From contig NZ_JOIR01000013.1 of assembly GCF_000720115.1 (NCBI RefSeq), forward strand, positions 62,001-126,000: DNA of 64,000 bases. Reading direction: 5' to 3'. The stretch is from Streptomyces sp. NRRL F-2580. GTDB taxonomy: Bacteria > Actinomycetota > Actinomycetes > Streptomycetales > Streptomycetaceae. A program made the translations under genes and the position numbers. Below the pieces are notes generated by a model. That model saw nothing but the letters and a program-made list of their open reading frames with translations, made no database searches and was not told the origin of the DNA. Shown here in pieces: positions 27,650 to 36,775 of this stretch (its first letter is position 1; every line of letters starts with the position of its first letter).

Positions 27650-28491
27650 TGGCCGCGGAAGGCCGGGCTGCGGCGTTCGAGGAAGGCCGTGACGGCTTCG
27701 CGGTGGTCCTCGGTGGCGCCGAGCCGGCGCTGGATCACGGCTTCGCGCTCCAGCGCGGCCGGCAGGGGAGCGGTGGCCGCGGACCGCAGCAGTGCCTTGA
27801 TCTCTCGGTGGGCGGCGGTGGGTCCGCCTGCGAGGGAGCGCGCGACGGCCAGCCCTTCAGCCGTGGCCGAGCCGTCCGCCACGACGCGGTGGACCAGGCC
27901 CCAGCGTTCGGCGTCCTGTGCGGAGAAACGGTCTCCGAGGAGCATGAGTCCGGCGGTCCGCGAAGGGCCGAGCTGGCGGGCGAGGCCGCGGGCGACCCCC
28001 GAGTCGGAGGCCAGGCCGAGGCCGGTGAAGGCGGTCGCGAAGCGGGCTCCTTCGGCGGCGACGCGTACATCGGCGCAGAGCGCGATGCCGAGCCCGGCCC
28101 CGACACACGCGCCCTCGACGGCCACGACGAGCGGGACCGGCAGCCCGTGCAGTTCCTTCAGCAGCGGGTTGTAGTCGTTGGGAAGGTTGGCGAAGGCCGC
28201 CTCGGGCGCGGTGTCCAGCAGCCGGGCGTGCTCCTTGAGGTCCTGGCCGACGCAGAAGTGTTTTCCACGGGCGGTGATCAGGGCCGCCCGTACACCGCGT
28301 GCGGTGTCCGTGGTCAGGCGGCGTGCCGCCATCAGGAGCGCGCTGCGCATGTGGGAGTCGAGGGCGTTGCCGCTCCCGGGACCGCGCAGCTCGATGACGG
28401 CCACGGCGTCGGTGATGTCGTAGGCGACCCCGTGACGCGCGGGGCGGCCCGGCTCCTGGGCCTCGGTGGGCGCGCCGCCGGTCACGGCCAT
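27646..28491 (-). CDS. enoyl-CoA hydratase/isomerase, probable PaaG-type
   Basis: A 281-residue crotonase-fold protein. Oxyanion-hole motifs are in [14 protein letters not shown] and [19 protein letters not shown]. In the Paa pathway one such enzyme isomerises the ring epoxide to the oxepin (PaaG) and another hydrates the beta-oxidation intermediate (PaaF). The [10 protein letters not shown] block (no Glu at the first hydratase position) leans towards PaaG, but I cannot settle this from sequence alone. It overlaps its neighbours on both sides, so it is within the operon. Confidence 0.85.
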   Translation of the reverse strand: MAVTGGAPTEAQEPGRPARHGVAYDITDAVAVIELRGPGSGNALDSHMRSALLMAARRLTTDTARGVRAALITARGKHFCVGQDLKEHARLLDTAPEAAFANLPNDYNPLLKELHGLPVPLVVAVEGACVGAGLGIALCADVRVAAEGARFATAFTGLGLASDSGVARGLARQLGPSRTAGLMLLGDRFSAQDAERWGLVHRVVADGSATAEGLAVARSLAGGPTAAHREIKALLRSAATAPLPAALEREAVIQRRLGATEDHREAVTAFLERRSPAFRGQ

Positions 28492-29348
28492 GGATAGAAC
28501 CCCTTCCCCGTCTTGCGGCCCAGCTCGCCGCGGGCGACCTTCTCCCGCAGCAACGCCGGTGGGGCGAACCGCTCCCCGAGCGTCTTGTGCAGGTGGTCGG
28601 CGATGGCCAGCCGTACGTCGAGACCCACTACGTCGGTGAGGCGCAGCGGCCCCATCGGGTGCCGGTATCCCAGGCGCATGGCCGTATCGATGGCCTCCGG
28701 CTCGGCGACCCCCTCCTCGACCATGCGGACCGCCTCCAGGCCGAGGGCCAGGCCGAGACGGCTGCTGGCGAATCCCGGCGAGTCCTGGACGACGACCTTC
28801 TGCTTGCCCAGGGCGTGCGTCCAGCCGGCCGCCGCCGTCAGGGTCTCCCCGGTGGTGTCGGGGGTGAGGACCAGTTCGACGAGCGCGGAGACGGGCACCG
28901 GGTTGAAGAAGTGCATGCCCAGGAAGCGTCCCGGCCGCTTCAGGGCCGCCGCGAGTTCGGTGACCGGCAGAGAGCTGGTGTTGGTGGCGAGTACGCACCG
29001 CTCCCCCACGGCCCGCTCGGCGGCGGTGAGCAGCCGGGCCTTGAGCGCGGCGTCCTCCGGTACCGCCTCTACGACGAGATCGGCGTCGGCGGGTAGTTCG
29101 GCGATCGACGTCACGGCGGTGACTCGGTCCGGTACCTCACCGGTGGCGAATCCGCCGGGCCCCCCGCGCTCGGCGGCCCGCCGCAGCCCGTCGGCGATGC
29201 GGTCCAGCGCGACGGCCGCGGCCGCTTCGTCGTGTTCCACGACGACCACGGACGACCCTGCGGCCGCGAAGGACTGGGCGATACCGGTCCCCATCCGGCC
29301 GCCGCCGATCACCCCCACGACGGCGGGCGGTGCTGATGCCGAGGTCAT
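28482..29348 (-). CDS. paaH: 3-hydroxyacyl-CoA dehydrogenase, PaaH-type
   Basis: A 288-residue NAD-dependent dehydrogenase for the 3-hydroxyadipyl-CoA step. It has the N-terminal Rossmann motif GVIGGGRMGTGIAQ, ATNTSSLPVTELAAAL, catalytic HFFNPVP, and the C-terminal domain with DSPGFASSRL, GYRHPMGPLRLTDVVGLD and [11 protein letters not shown]. Length is standard for single-domain HBDH-type enzymes. It overlaps the genes on both sides. The paaH symbol follows operon context; the family also serves butyryl-CoA metabolism. Confidence 0.9.
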   Translation of the reverse strand: MTSASAPPAVVGVIGGGRMGTGIAQSFAAAGSSVVVVEHDEAAAAVALDRIADGLRRAAERGGPGGFATGEVPDRVTAVTSIAELPADADLVVEAVPEDAALKARLLTAAERAVGERCVLATNTSSLPVTELAAALKRPGRFLGMHFFNPVPVSALVELVLTPDTTGETLTAAAGWTHALGKQKVVVQDSPGFASSRLGLALGLEAVRMVEEGVAEPEAIDTAMRLGYRHPMGPLRLTDVVGLDVRLAIADHLHKTLGERFAPPALLREKVARGELGRKTGKGFYPWP

Positions 29349-30115
29349 GCCCGGCCTCCGTTCTTCTCGTTCTTCTCCAGGAATCGCGTCATGCGCTCCT
29401 CCTTGTCGCGGCCCTCGAACAGCACCGCCTGGGCGAGGTCATCGGCCACCGGATGGGCACCCGGCGCGTCGGTGACGAGCTTGGTCAGCCGCAGGGCGAG
29501 CGCCGAGGAGCGGGCCATACGGTCCAGCAGGATGTGTGCCTCGGCGATCAGCCGCTCGGCCGGTACGACGTCCGTGACCAGCCCACAGGCGAGCGCGGCA
29601 GGTGCGTCGAGGTTTCGCCCGGCGAGCAGGACCTGTTTGGCCACCGACTCGCCGAGCAGCTCCGGCAGCCGCCAGCAGGCCCCGGCGGCGGCGAGGATGC
29701 CCAGGCCCGGTTCGGGGTTGCCGAAGACCGCGTTCGGCCCGGCGATCCGGATGTCGCAGGCGTACGCCAGCTCGGCGCCGCCGCCCAGCGCCCAGCCGTC
29801 CACCGCGGCCACGGTGGGCATGGGCAGCCTGCGTACCCGCTCGAACAGACGGCTGTTGATTCCCTGCAGCGCCTCCTCCCGGCCACGCCGCCGCAGTTCG
29901 GCGATGTCGGCGCCGCCGGCGAAGACCCCGCCGTGCCCGGTGAGCAGCAGCAGCCTCGGCTCGCGCTCCAAGTCCTCGCACACGCGGTGCAGTTCGGCGA
30001 TCATGTCGTTGCTGATGGCGTTGCGCGCCTCGGGCCGGTGCAGGGTCACGACGACCCGGTCCGCGCGCTCCTCGACCCGCAGGGTCTCGTACGCCGTGTC
30101 CTCCCGCGTGCTCAT
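29345..30115 (-). CDS. enoyl-CoA hydratase, probable PaaF-type
   Basis: A 256-residue crotonase. It contains RPEARNAISNDMIAEL, the first oxyanion loop GGVFAGGADIAEL, and the second block WALGGGAELAYACDIRIAG followed by FGNPEPGLGILAAAG, which includes the catalytic-Glu region of true hydratases. This favours the 2,3-dehydroadipyl-CoA hydration step (PaaF), leaving the gene at 27646-28491 as PaaG-type. It overlaps the thiolase by four bases and the dehydrogenase by four. Confidence 0.85.
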   Translation of the reverse strand: MSTREDTAYETLRVEERADRVVVTLHRPEARNAISNDMIAELHRVCEDLEREPRLLLLTGHGGVFAGGADIAELRRRGREEALQGINSRLFERVRRLPMPTVAAVDGWALGGGAELAYACDIRIAGPNAVFGNPEPGLGILAAAGACWRLPELLGESVAKQVLLAGRNLDAPAALACGLVTDVVPAERLIAEAHILLDRMARSSALALRLTKLVTDAPGAHPVADDLAQAVLFEGRDKEERMTRFLEKNEKNGGRA

Positions 30116-31293
30116 ACGCGCTCCACGAGCATCGCCACGCCCTGACCGACCCCCACGCACATGGTCGCCAGTCCTCGTCGGGCGTCCTCGCGTTCCATGC
30201 GTCCGAGCAGGGTGAGCAGGATGCGGGCGCCGGAGCAGCCGAGCGGGTGTCCGAGGGCGATGGCGCCGCCGTCGGCGTTGACGCGGTCCTCGTCGAGCCG
30301 CAACCGGCGCACGACCGCCAGCGCTTGGGCGGCGAAGGCCTCGTTCACCTCGACGGCGCCCAGGTCGCCGGGCCGCCATCCCGCCCGGTCGAGCGCCTTC
30401 ACGGTGGCCGGCACGGGCCCGAGCCCCATCAGACGGGGCTCGACCCCGGCCGAGGCGGCGGTGACGACGCGGGCCCGTGGAGTGAGCCGGTATCGTTCGA
30501 CCGCCGCCAAACTCGCCACCACGATGGCAGCGGCCCCGTCGGACAGCGGCGAGGAGTTGCCCGCGGTGATGATCCCGCCGCTGCGGAAGGACGTGCGCAG
30601 TCCGCCGAGCTTCTCCAGCGAGGTGGACGGCCGAGGCCCCTCGTCCTGGGTCACCTCGCCGTCCGCCACCGGCACCGGGACGATCTCCTCCTTGAAGCGG
30701 CCCGCCCTCTGGGCGGCCTCCGCCCTGCGGTGGCTCCGCAGCGCGAAGGTGTCCGCCTCGAGGCGGGTGATGCCGTCCAGGGCTGCGACCTCCTCGGCGG
30801 TCTCGCCCATGGACAGGGTGGTCGCGGCGGGGAAGCGCGGGTTGGTGAAGCGCCAGCCGAGGGAGGTGTCGTGGACCTCGCCGGGCCGGGCCCAGGGCGT
30901 GCCGGGCTTGGCCATCACCCAGGGGGCGCGGGTCATTGACTCCACTCCGCCCGCGACGACCAGGTCGGCCTCTCCCGCACGAATCGCCTGGGCGGCCGAG
31001 GCGACGGCCGTCAGCCCGGACGCGCACAGCCGGTTGACGGTGTATCCGGGCACGGTGTCCGGTAGTCCGGCCAGCAGGACCGCCATGCGGGCCACGTCCC
31101 GGTTGTCCTCGCCCGCCTGGTTCGCGGCGCCGAGGATCACCTCGTCCACGGTGTCGGCCGGGATGCCCGAGCGCCGTACCGCCTCGCCGACCACGAGGGC
31201 GGCCAGGTCGTCGGGGCGTACGGAGGCCAGGGCGCCTCGGTGGCGGCCGAGCGGAGTGCGGGCCCCGTCGATCAGGTAGACCTCATCACGCAT
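30112..31293 (-). CDS. acetyl-CoA acyltransferase (beta-ketoadipyl-CoA thiolase type)
   Basis: A 393-residue thiolase. Nucleophile Cys90 lies in NRLCASGLTAV, the catalytic His is in GHPLGCSGA, and the C-terminal Cys is in TMCVGVGQG; EVNEAFAAQAL is also present. It would release acetyl-CoA and succinyl-CoA at the end of the Paa route (PaaJ/PcaF role). Start ATG 31293 is chosen over a longer frame because MRDEVYLIDGARTPLG is the standard N-terminus. It overlaps paaN by eight bases. Confidence 0.92.
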   Translation of the reverse strand: MRDEVYLIDGARTPLGRHRGALASVRPDDLAALVVGEAVRRSGIPADTVDEVILGAANQAGEDNRDVARMAVLLAGLPDTVPGYTVNRLCASGLTAVASAAQAIRAGEADLVVAGGVESMTRAPWVMAKPGTPWARPGEVHDTSLGWRFTNPRFPAATTLSMGETAEEVAALDGITRLEADTFALRSHRRAEAAQRAGRFKEEIVPVPVADGEVTQDEGPRPSTSLEKLGGLRTSFRSGGIITAGNSSPLSDGAAAIVVASLAAVERYRLTPRARVVTAASAGVEPRLMGLGPVPATVKALDRAGWRPGDLGAVEVNEAFAAQALAVVRRLRLDEDRVNADGGAIALGHPLGCSGARILLTLLGRMEREDARRGLATMCVGVGQGVAMLVERV

Positions 31294-32992
31294 CGACGTG
31301 CTCCTCTGCGGGTGCGTGGCGCCGGGACTGGACGACCGAGAAGCGTCCGGTGACGAACGCCGGGTCGGTGAGGGCGGCATTGGCCGCGGGGTTGGCCGCG
31401 GTGCCGTGAAAGTCGCTGAAGGCGGCGGACTGGTTGACGAAGACCGCACCGGTCAGGTTCTCCGACAGGTGCACGCCCGCCTCCAACGCGGTTGCCCGTG
31501 CCGCCTCCAGCACACCCTCGTCGGTGGCGTACACGGAGGCGGTCAGCGCGCCGTGGCGCCGTACGGTGTCGTGCAGGAGACCCAGGCCGTGCGCGGTGGA
31601 GTCGGTACCGATGACGAAGGAGACCGGCCCGAACCACTCGCTCGTGTATGTCTCTTCGTCGGTCTCGGCCTCGAGCCGGACCACCAGCGGGGAACGGACG
31701 GCCGCGTCCGGGAACTCCGGGTGGGCGAGTCGCCTCGACGGATGGGCGACACGGTCGAGTTCCGCCGCCTCCGCCACGCGCTTCAGCACACCGTCGTTCA
31801 CGATCGCGCCGAGGGTGGCGGCCGCACGGGCCGGGTCGCCGAGCAGCCTGTCCAGGGCGGCGCCCAGGTCGGCGGCGAACTCGTCGGCCGTACGCCACCC
31901 CTGGTCGGTCGGGAAGCCGTCGCGGGGGACGAAGAAGTTCTGCGGGGTGGTACACATCTGGCCGCTGTAGAGCGACAGGGAAAAGGCAAGGTTGCGCAGC
32001 AGCCCCGCGTAGTCGTCCGTGGAGTCCACGACGACGGTGTTGAGTCCGGACTTCTCGGTGTGAACCGCGGCCTGGCGGGCGTTGGTCTCCAGCCAGTCAC
32101 CGAACTCGCTGGAGCCGGTGTAGTCCACGATGCGCACATCGGGGTGGGTGGCCAGGGCGGGGGCGGTGCGCTCGTCGGGCTTCGCGGCGGCGAGCAGTAC
32201 CACGTCCGGATCGAAGCCGGCCTCCGCCAGTACCTCACGGGCGATCCGCACGGTGATCGCCAGCGGCAGCACGGCACGTCGATGAGGCTTGACGACCACC
32301 GGGTTGCCGGTGACCAGACTCGCGAACAGTCCCGGATAGCCGTTCCAGGTGGGGAAGGTGTTGCAGGCGATCAGTACGGCCACACCGCGTCCCACGGCGG
32401 TGAAGGTCTTGTCCATGACGAGTGGGCCGCCCTTGCGCTGCGGCTTGCTCCAGCGGGCCGCGACCGGATGGCGGGTCTGCTCGTTCCATGCGTGGGCGAC
32501 TGCTTCGAGGCCTCGGTCCTGGGCGTGCGGACCGCCGGCCTGGAAGGCCATCATGAAGGGCTGGCCGGTGGTGTGCTGGACGGCGTGCGCGATCTCGAAG
32601 CTCGCCTCGTTCAGCCGGGCGAGGATCTCGGCGGCGACGCCGGCCCGGATGTCCGGGCTCGCGGCGCGCCATGTCACCGCGGCTGACTTGGCCGTCGCGA
32701 CGGCCACATCGGGCGCCAGGTACGGGTAACTGACGCCGAGCGGGAAGCCGTAGGGCGAAACCTCGGTGGCGGGGACGGTGCCGGTGGCCGGATGCCCTTC
32801 GATGCGGAAGGGGCGGCCGAGGAGGCCGCGGAAAGCGGCCTCGCCCAGCCCGGATGCCTCGGCTCCGTACGCAGAGGTGCTCGGGGTTTCCGGGTACGGC
32901 GTCCAGTAGGTGCGGTCGGCGGCACACTCCACCGCCTGGTCGAGCAGAGCCGCGTGGCGGACGAAGAAGTCGGGATGCTGGTCGTTGGGCAT
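31286..32992 (-). CDS. paaN: phenylacetate-degradation aldehyde dehydrogenase PaaN
   Basis: A 568-residue stand-alone ALDH that oxidises the semialdehyde formed by ring opening. In PaaZ of proteobacteria it is fused to a MaoC-type hydrolase, here absent. Catalytic residues are in place: Cys347 (SGQMCTTPQN), Glu313 (HTEKSGLN), cofactor Lys235 (VVVKPH) and the Asn of ACNTFPTWN (Asn211). The start ATG 32992 sits behind AGGAGCT, and a PaaR-like box lies just upstream (33001-33022). This gene opens the ten-gene run paaN to paaE, all overlapping or closely spaced. Confidence 0.92.
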   Translation of the reverse strand: MPNDQHPDFFVRHAALLDQAVECAADRTYWTPYPETPSTSAYGAEASGLGEAAFRGLLGRPFRIEGHPATGTVPATEVSPYGFPLGVSYPYLAPDVAVATAKSAAVTWRAASPDIRAGVAAEILARLNEASFEIAHAVQHTTGQPFMMAFQAGGPHAQDRGLEAVAHAWNEQTRHPVAARWSKPQRKGGPLVMDKTFTAVGRGVAVLIACNTFPTWNGYPGLFASLVTGNPVVVKPHRRAVLPLAITVRIAREVLAEAGFDPDVVLLAAAKPDERTAPALATHPDVRIVDYTGSSEFGDWLETNARQAAVHTEKSGLNTVVVDSTDDYAGLLRNLAFSLSLYSGQMCTTPQNFFVPRDGFPTDQGWRTADEFAADLGAALDRLLGDPARAAATLGAIVNDGVLKRVAEAAELDRVAHPSRRLAHPEFPDAAVRSPLVVRLEAETDEETYTSEWFGPVSFVIGTDSTAHGLGLLHDTVRRHGALTASVYATDEGVLEAARATALEAGVHLSENLTGAVFVNQSAAFSDFHGTAANPAANAALTDPAFVTGRFSVVQSRRHAPAEEHVDA

Positions 32993-33000
32993 TGAGAGCT

Positions 33001-33022
33001 CCTGGCCGAACGTTCGGTAGGT
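33001..33022. promoter_or_regulatory. PaaR-like operator in front of paaN
   Basis: The core CCGAACGTTCGG is a perfect 12-bp palindrome. Read on the minus strand, the 22-mer matches 13 of the 16 fixed positions of the Corynebacterium glutamicum PaaR (TetR-type) operator as I remember it (ACTnACCG nnCGnn CGGTnAGT). It ends eight bases before the paaN ATG, where a repressor would block the paa transcript. No PaaR gene is visible in this window. Confidence 0.6.
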
Positions 33023-33087
33023 TGATGGGTGCGAGGCGCCCGGGCGGACGCAGGGGGAAGCGGGGAAGCGGGGGAAGCGGGGTCGGA

Positions 33088-34497
33088 TCAGACGTCGGCG
33101 AGCAGGATCGCCGGGCGTTCCACGCAGTCGGCCACGAAGCGCAGGAACCCGCCGGCCACACCGCCGTCGCAGACCCGGTGGTCGAAGCTGAGGGAGAGCT
33201 GCATGACCTTGCGGACGGCCAGCTCGCCGTCCACCACCCATGGTTTGTCCACGATGCGGCCCGCGCCGAGCAGAGCGGCCTCAGGGTGGTTGATGATGGG
33301 CGTGGATCCGTCGACGCCGAACACGCCGTAGTTGTTGAGGGTGAAGGTCCCGCCGGTCAGACGGTCGGGCGGCAGGGCCCCGTCGCGGGCCAGCCCGGTC
33401 AACCGGGCTAGTTCGGCGGCCAGTTGTGCGGTCGTCATCCGCTGTGCGTCGCGAACGACGGGGACCACCAGGCCGCGTTCGGTCTGGGCGGCGAAGCCGA
33501 GGTGCACCTCGCTGAAGCAGACGATCTCCCGCCGCTCGGTGTCAACGGTGGAGTTCAGCTCCGGGAAGCGGTGCAGTCCGGCGACGCAGATACGGGCGAG
33601 CAGGGCAAGCAGCCCGATGGGGCGGCTGGGGTCCGCGGCCTGCATGGCCTTCCGGGCTTGGAGCAGGCTCGTCGCGTCCACGTCGACCCAGGTGGTGGCG
33701 TCGGGGATCTCGGTGCGGCTGCGGGAGAGCTTGTCCGCGACCGCGCGGCGGACGCCGCGCAGCGGGATGCGCTCAGGGCCGGCCGGCGCAGGCCGAGCGT
33801 GCGGTGCGCGGTCCGCCGACTGCTGCCGGTCCGGGGTGACCGGTGCGGTATCGGGGTCCGTCGCCAGCTGGCCGGCCCGCCCAACGGCCTGCTCGACATC
33901 TCGTCTGAGCACGACCCCTGCGGGACCCGATGGCGCCAACGCGGCGAGGTCGATCCCGTGTTCCCGCGCCATCCTGCGTACGAGGGGGGATATGACCCGG
34001 GGAGCGTGCAGCTCTCCGGACGGCGCCGCCTCGGCAGCACTGCCACCTCCCGTCGCGGCGCCCCCGCGTCGGCGGCGGCGACGCGGTGCCGGGCCGTGGC
34101 CGGTGCCGTAGCCGATCAGGACGTTGCCGGACCCGGCCTGCTCCTCCTCCCGGTATCGCTCAGCCGCAGGGTCGGCCGACGTTGAATCGACGGGAGGCTG
34201 GGCGCCCGGGCCCTCCCCCGCGCCGTCGGGCCGGCCGGAAGTCGGCGTACCCACCGTGATCAGCGGCTTCCCCACCTCCAGCGCCGTACCCGCCTCCGCG
34301 TGTAGCCGCAGCACCGTACCCGCGTAGGGGACCGGCACCTCGACTGCGGCCTTGGCGGTCTCGACCTCGATGACGATCTGGTCGATCGTCACCGTGTCAC
34401 CGACCGCGACCTTCCACTCGATGATCTCGGCCTCGGTCAGCCCTTCGCCGAGATCGGGCAGCCGGAACAGCTGCTCCTGAAGCGCTGCGGTGCTCAT
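33088..34497 (-). CDS. dihydrolipoamide acyltransferase (E2) of a branched-chain-type 2-oxoacid dehydrogenase
   Basis: A 469-residue E2. It has an N-terminal lipoyl domain with the lipoylated Lys in VETAKAAVEVP, a long Pro/Ala/Arg-rich linker, a peripheral-subunit-binding domain (VISPLVRRMAREHGIDLAALAPSG) and a C-terminal acyltransferase core ending with the catalytic SFDHRVCDGG. Together with the E1 genes upstream it would convert a 2-oxoacid to its acyl-CoA. Next to paa genes, phenylpyruvate to phenylacetyl-CoA is a plausible reaction besides branched-chain substrates. It overlaps E1-beta by four bases (ATGA). No E3 gene is adjacent. Confidence 0.92.
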   Translation of the reverse strand: MSTAALQEQLFRLPDLGEGLTEAEIIEWKVAVGDTVTIDQIVIEVETAKAAVEVPVPYAGTVLRLHAEAGTALEVGKPLITVGTPTSGRPDGAGEGPGAQPPVDSTSADPAAERYREEEQAGSGNVLIGYGTGHGPAPRRRRRRGGAATGGGSAAEAAPSGELHAPRVISPLVRRMAREHGIDLAALAPSGPAGVVLRRDVEQAVGRAGQLATDPDTAPVTPDRQQSADRAPHARPAPAGPERIPLRGVRRAVADKLSRSRTEIPDATTWVDVDATSLLQARKAMQAADPSRPIGLLALLARICVAGLHRFPELNSTVDTERREIVCFSEVHLGFAAQTERGLVVPVVRDAQRMTTAQLAAELARLTGLARDGALPPDRLTGGTFTLNNYGVFGVDGSTPIINHPEAALLGAGRIVDKPWVVDGELAVRKVMQLSLSFDHRVCDGGVAGGFLRFVADCVERPAILLADV

Positions 34498-35513
34498 GCG
34501 GCCGTTCCCTTCAGCAGATGCCGGGTGTCCGGCGCGTCGCCGAACTGGAGACGGTCGACGGCGTCGAGGATCCGGTCGACGCTGGGCAGATGCGCGTGCT
34601 CCAGCTTCGGCGGCGGATACGGGATGTCGAAGCCGGCCACCCTCAGGACCGGCGCCGCCAGCGAGTGGAAACAGCGCTCCTGCACCCGTGCGGCGATCTC
34701 CGCCCCCACGCCGGCGAAGCCCTGGGCCTCCTGCACGACCAGGCAGCGCCCGGTCCGGCGAACCGATGCCGTGACCGTCTCGTCGTCGAAGGGCACCACC
34801 GTCCGCAGATCCACGACCTCCAGCTCGATGCCATCGGCCGCCGCCGCTTCGGCCGCGGCCAGGGCCACCGGAACCGAGGGCCCGTACGCGACGACCGTGG
34901 CGTCACGGCCCTCCCGTCGGATCGCGGCCCGCCCGAACGGCAGCGCTCCGCGCCGTTCCAGGTCGACTTCCTCCTTCGACCAGTACAGCTTCTTCGGCTC
35001 CAGGAAGACCACCGGGTCGGGGTCGGCTATGGCGTCCCGCAGCAGCCAGTACGCGTCCTCGGCCGTCGCCGGGGTGACGACTTTCAGGCCCGGGGTGTGC
35101 GCGTAGTACGCCTCGCTGGAGTCGCAGTGGTGCTCGACTCCCCCGATGCCGCCCGCGTAGGGGATACGGATCACCATCGGCAGCGCGAGCCGCCCCCGGG
35201 TCCGGTTGCGGAGCTTGGCCACATGTGAGGCGATCTGTTCGAACGCCGGATAGGCGAAGGCGTCGAACTGCATCTCCACCACGGGCCGGAAGCCGCCCAT
35301 CGCCATGCCGACGGCCAGCCCTACGATGCCGGCCTCGGCCAGCGGGGTGTCGAAGCATCGCTGCTCGCCGAAGTCGCGGGTCAGCCCGTCGGTGATCCGG
35401 AAGACGCCGCCGAGCGGACCGACGTCTTCGCCGAAGACGAGCACCCGCTCGTCCTCGCGCAGTGCGTCGCGCAGTGCGGTGTTCAGCGCCTGCGCCATCG
35501 TGACCTTGGCCAT
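34494..35513 (-). CDS. 2-oxoacid dehydrogenase E1 component, beta subunit
   Basis: A 339-residue transketolase-like subunit. It shows EDVGPLGGVFRITDGL, FDTPLAEAGIVGLAVGMAM, MQFDAFAYPAFEQI, the H of GVEHHCDSSEAY, and the C-terminal domain VVDLRTVVPFDDETV. The set is typical of BkdB/PdhB-type subunits in Streptomyces. It lies five bases after E1-alpha and overlaps E2, so all three are one operon. Confidence 0.93.
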   Translation of the reverse strand: MAKVTMAQALNTALRDALREDERVLVFGEDVGPLGGVFRITDGLTRDFGEQRCFDTPLAEAGIVGLAVGMAMGGFRPVVEMQFDAFAYPAFEQIASHVAKLRNRTRGRLALPMVIRIPYAGGIGGVEHHCDSSEAYYAHTPGLKVVTPATAEDAYWLLRDAIADPDPVVFLEPKKLYWSKEEVDLERRGALPFGRAAIRREGRDATVVAYGPSVPVALAAAEAAAADGIELEVVDLRTVVPFDDETVTASVRRTGRCLVVQEAQGFAGVGAEIAARVQERCFHSLAAPVLRVAGFDIPYPPPKLEHAHLPSVDRILDAVDRLQFGDAPDTRHLLKGTAA

Positions 35514-35518
35514 GGCCG

Positions 35519-36664
35519 TCAGTTCTCCTGGGTGTCGAGTGCGGGGGAAGCGGCGTCTTCGGCCAGCTCGGCCGCGAGCAGGGCGCGCTGTTCGCGCAGT
35601 TGCGGAGTCGGCTCGGCGTAGACGTGGTCGAAGAGCTCCAGCAGGTCGGGCACGGTCTCCTCGTTCATGCCCGCGCGAAGCTCTGTCGCCAGGGTCTCGG
35701 CCTCCTCCCGCACCGCCGCGACGTCCTCGTCGGTGAGGGCGCCGCGGGCCCGCAGGTACGTTTCAAGACGGCTGACCGGGTCGGCGGCGCTCCACCGTTC
35801 GACCTCCGCCGCGTCCCGGTAGCGGGTCGCGTCGTCGGCGTTGGTGTGCGCGTCCATGCGGTAGGTGTGCGCCTCGACCAGGACCGGTCCGTGCCCGGCA
35901 CGGGCGTGCTCGACCGCCGCGGTCAGCACCGCCAGCACGGCGACCAGATCATTGCCGTCGACCTGTTCGGAACGCATCCCGTGTCCGATGCCCTTGTACG
36001 CGAGGGCGGGCGCCGCGGACTGCCGGGCCAGCGGCACGGAGATCGCGTACTTGTTGTTCTGGACGAAGAAGACGACCGGTGCGCGGAAGACGGCGGCGAA
36101 GTTCAGCGCCTCGTGGAAGTCCCCCTCACTGGTCGCCCCGTCCCCGACGAGGGCCATCGCCACGCCGTCTCCGCCTGTGCGGCGCAACGACTCCGCCATG
36201 CCGGTCGCGTGCAGCACCTGGGTGGCCAGCGGGGTGCACTGGGGGGCGACGCGGGTGGCGGCCGGGTCGTATCCGCAGTGCCAGTCGCCGCGCAGCAGCG
36301 TGAGCACCTCAAGGGGGTCGATGCCCCGGGCGACCAGGGCCACGGAGTCGCGGTAGGTCGGAAACAGCCAGTCGTCCGGGCGCAGCGCGAGCACGGCGCC
36401 GATCTGGCAGGCCTCCTGGCCGCGGCTGGACGGGTAGACCGCGAGCCTCCCCTGCTTGGTCAGCGCGGTGGCCTGGGTGTCGAACCGGCGTCCCACGACC
36501 ATCCGCCGGTAGGCCTCGCGCAGCGCCTCCGGCGCAGGCTCGGTGTAGCCGGGCGCGGGCTTGGCCACCGGCGTGCCGTCCTCGGCCACGAACCGCACCG
36601 GCGTGAGGGACGGCAGGAGGCCCTGGACCGTCTGGCGAAGGTTCTTCACGGGCATGGGGGCCAC
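35519..36664 (-). CDS. 2-oxoacid dehydrogenase E1 component, alpha subunit
   Basis: A 381-residue thiamine-diphosphate-dependent decarboxylase subunit. The ThDP/Mg motif is GDGATSEGDFHEALNFAAVF...NNKYAISVP. Also present are RRFDTQATALTKQGRLAVYPSSRGQEACQIG and EAHTYRMDAHTNADD. The branched-chain rather than pyruvate type is suggested by the fused N-terminal segment and the SSRGQEA block. Start GTG 36664 or the internal ATG 36655. It is first in the E1a-E1b-E2 operon and divergent from the Lrp regulator across 111 bp. Confidence 0.93.
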   Translation of the reverse strand: MAPMPVKNLRQTVQGLLPSLTPVRFVAEDGTPVAKPAPGYTEPAPEALREAYRRMVVGRRFDTQATALTKQGRLAVYPSSRGQEACQIGAVLALRPDDWLFPTYRDSVALVARGIDPLEVLTLLRGDWHCGYDPAATRVAPQCTPLATQVLHATGMAESLRRTGGDGVAMALVGDGATSEGDFHEALNFAAVFRAPVVFFVQNNKYAISVPLARQSAAPALAYKGIGHGMRSEQVDGNDLVAVLAVLTAAVEHARAGHGPVLVEAHTYRMDAHTNADDATRYRDAAEVERWSAADPVSRLETYLRARGALTDEDVAAVREEAETLATELRAGMNEETVPDLLELFDHVYAEPTPQLREQRALLAAELAEDAASPALDTQEN

Positions 36665-36775
36665 TCACTTTCTCTGGACACTTGACGCGAGTATCGTCGC
36701 CAGTGCGGAATATCTGTTCAAGGTTTCAGGCGAACCAGCGACGGACTGCCGAACGACGCGCACTAGGAGGGCAAA

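Noticed and set aside
33053..33082. GGGGGAAGC-like tandem tract downstream of the E2 gene, considered as a regulatory repeat
   Set aside because: Imperfect purine-rich run of about three units; nothing beyond simple sequence supports a function.
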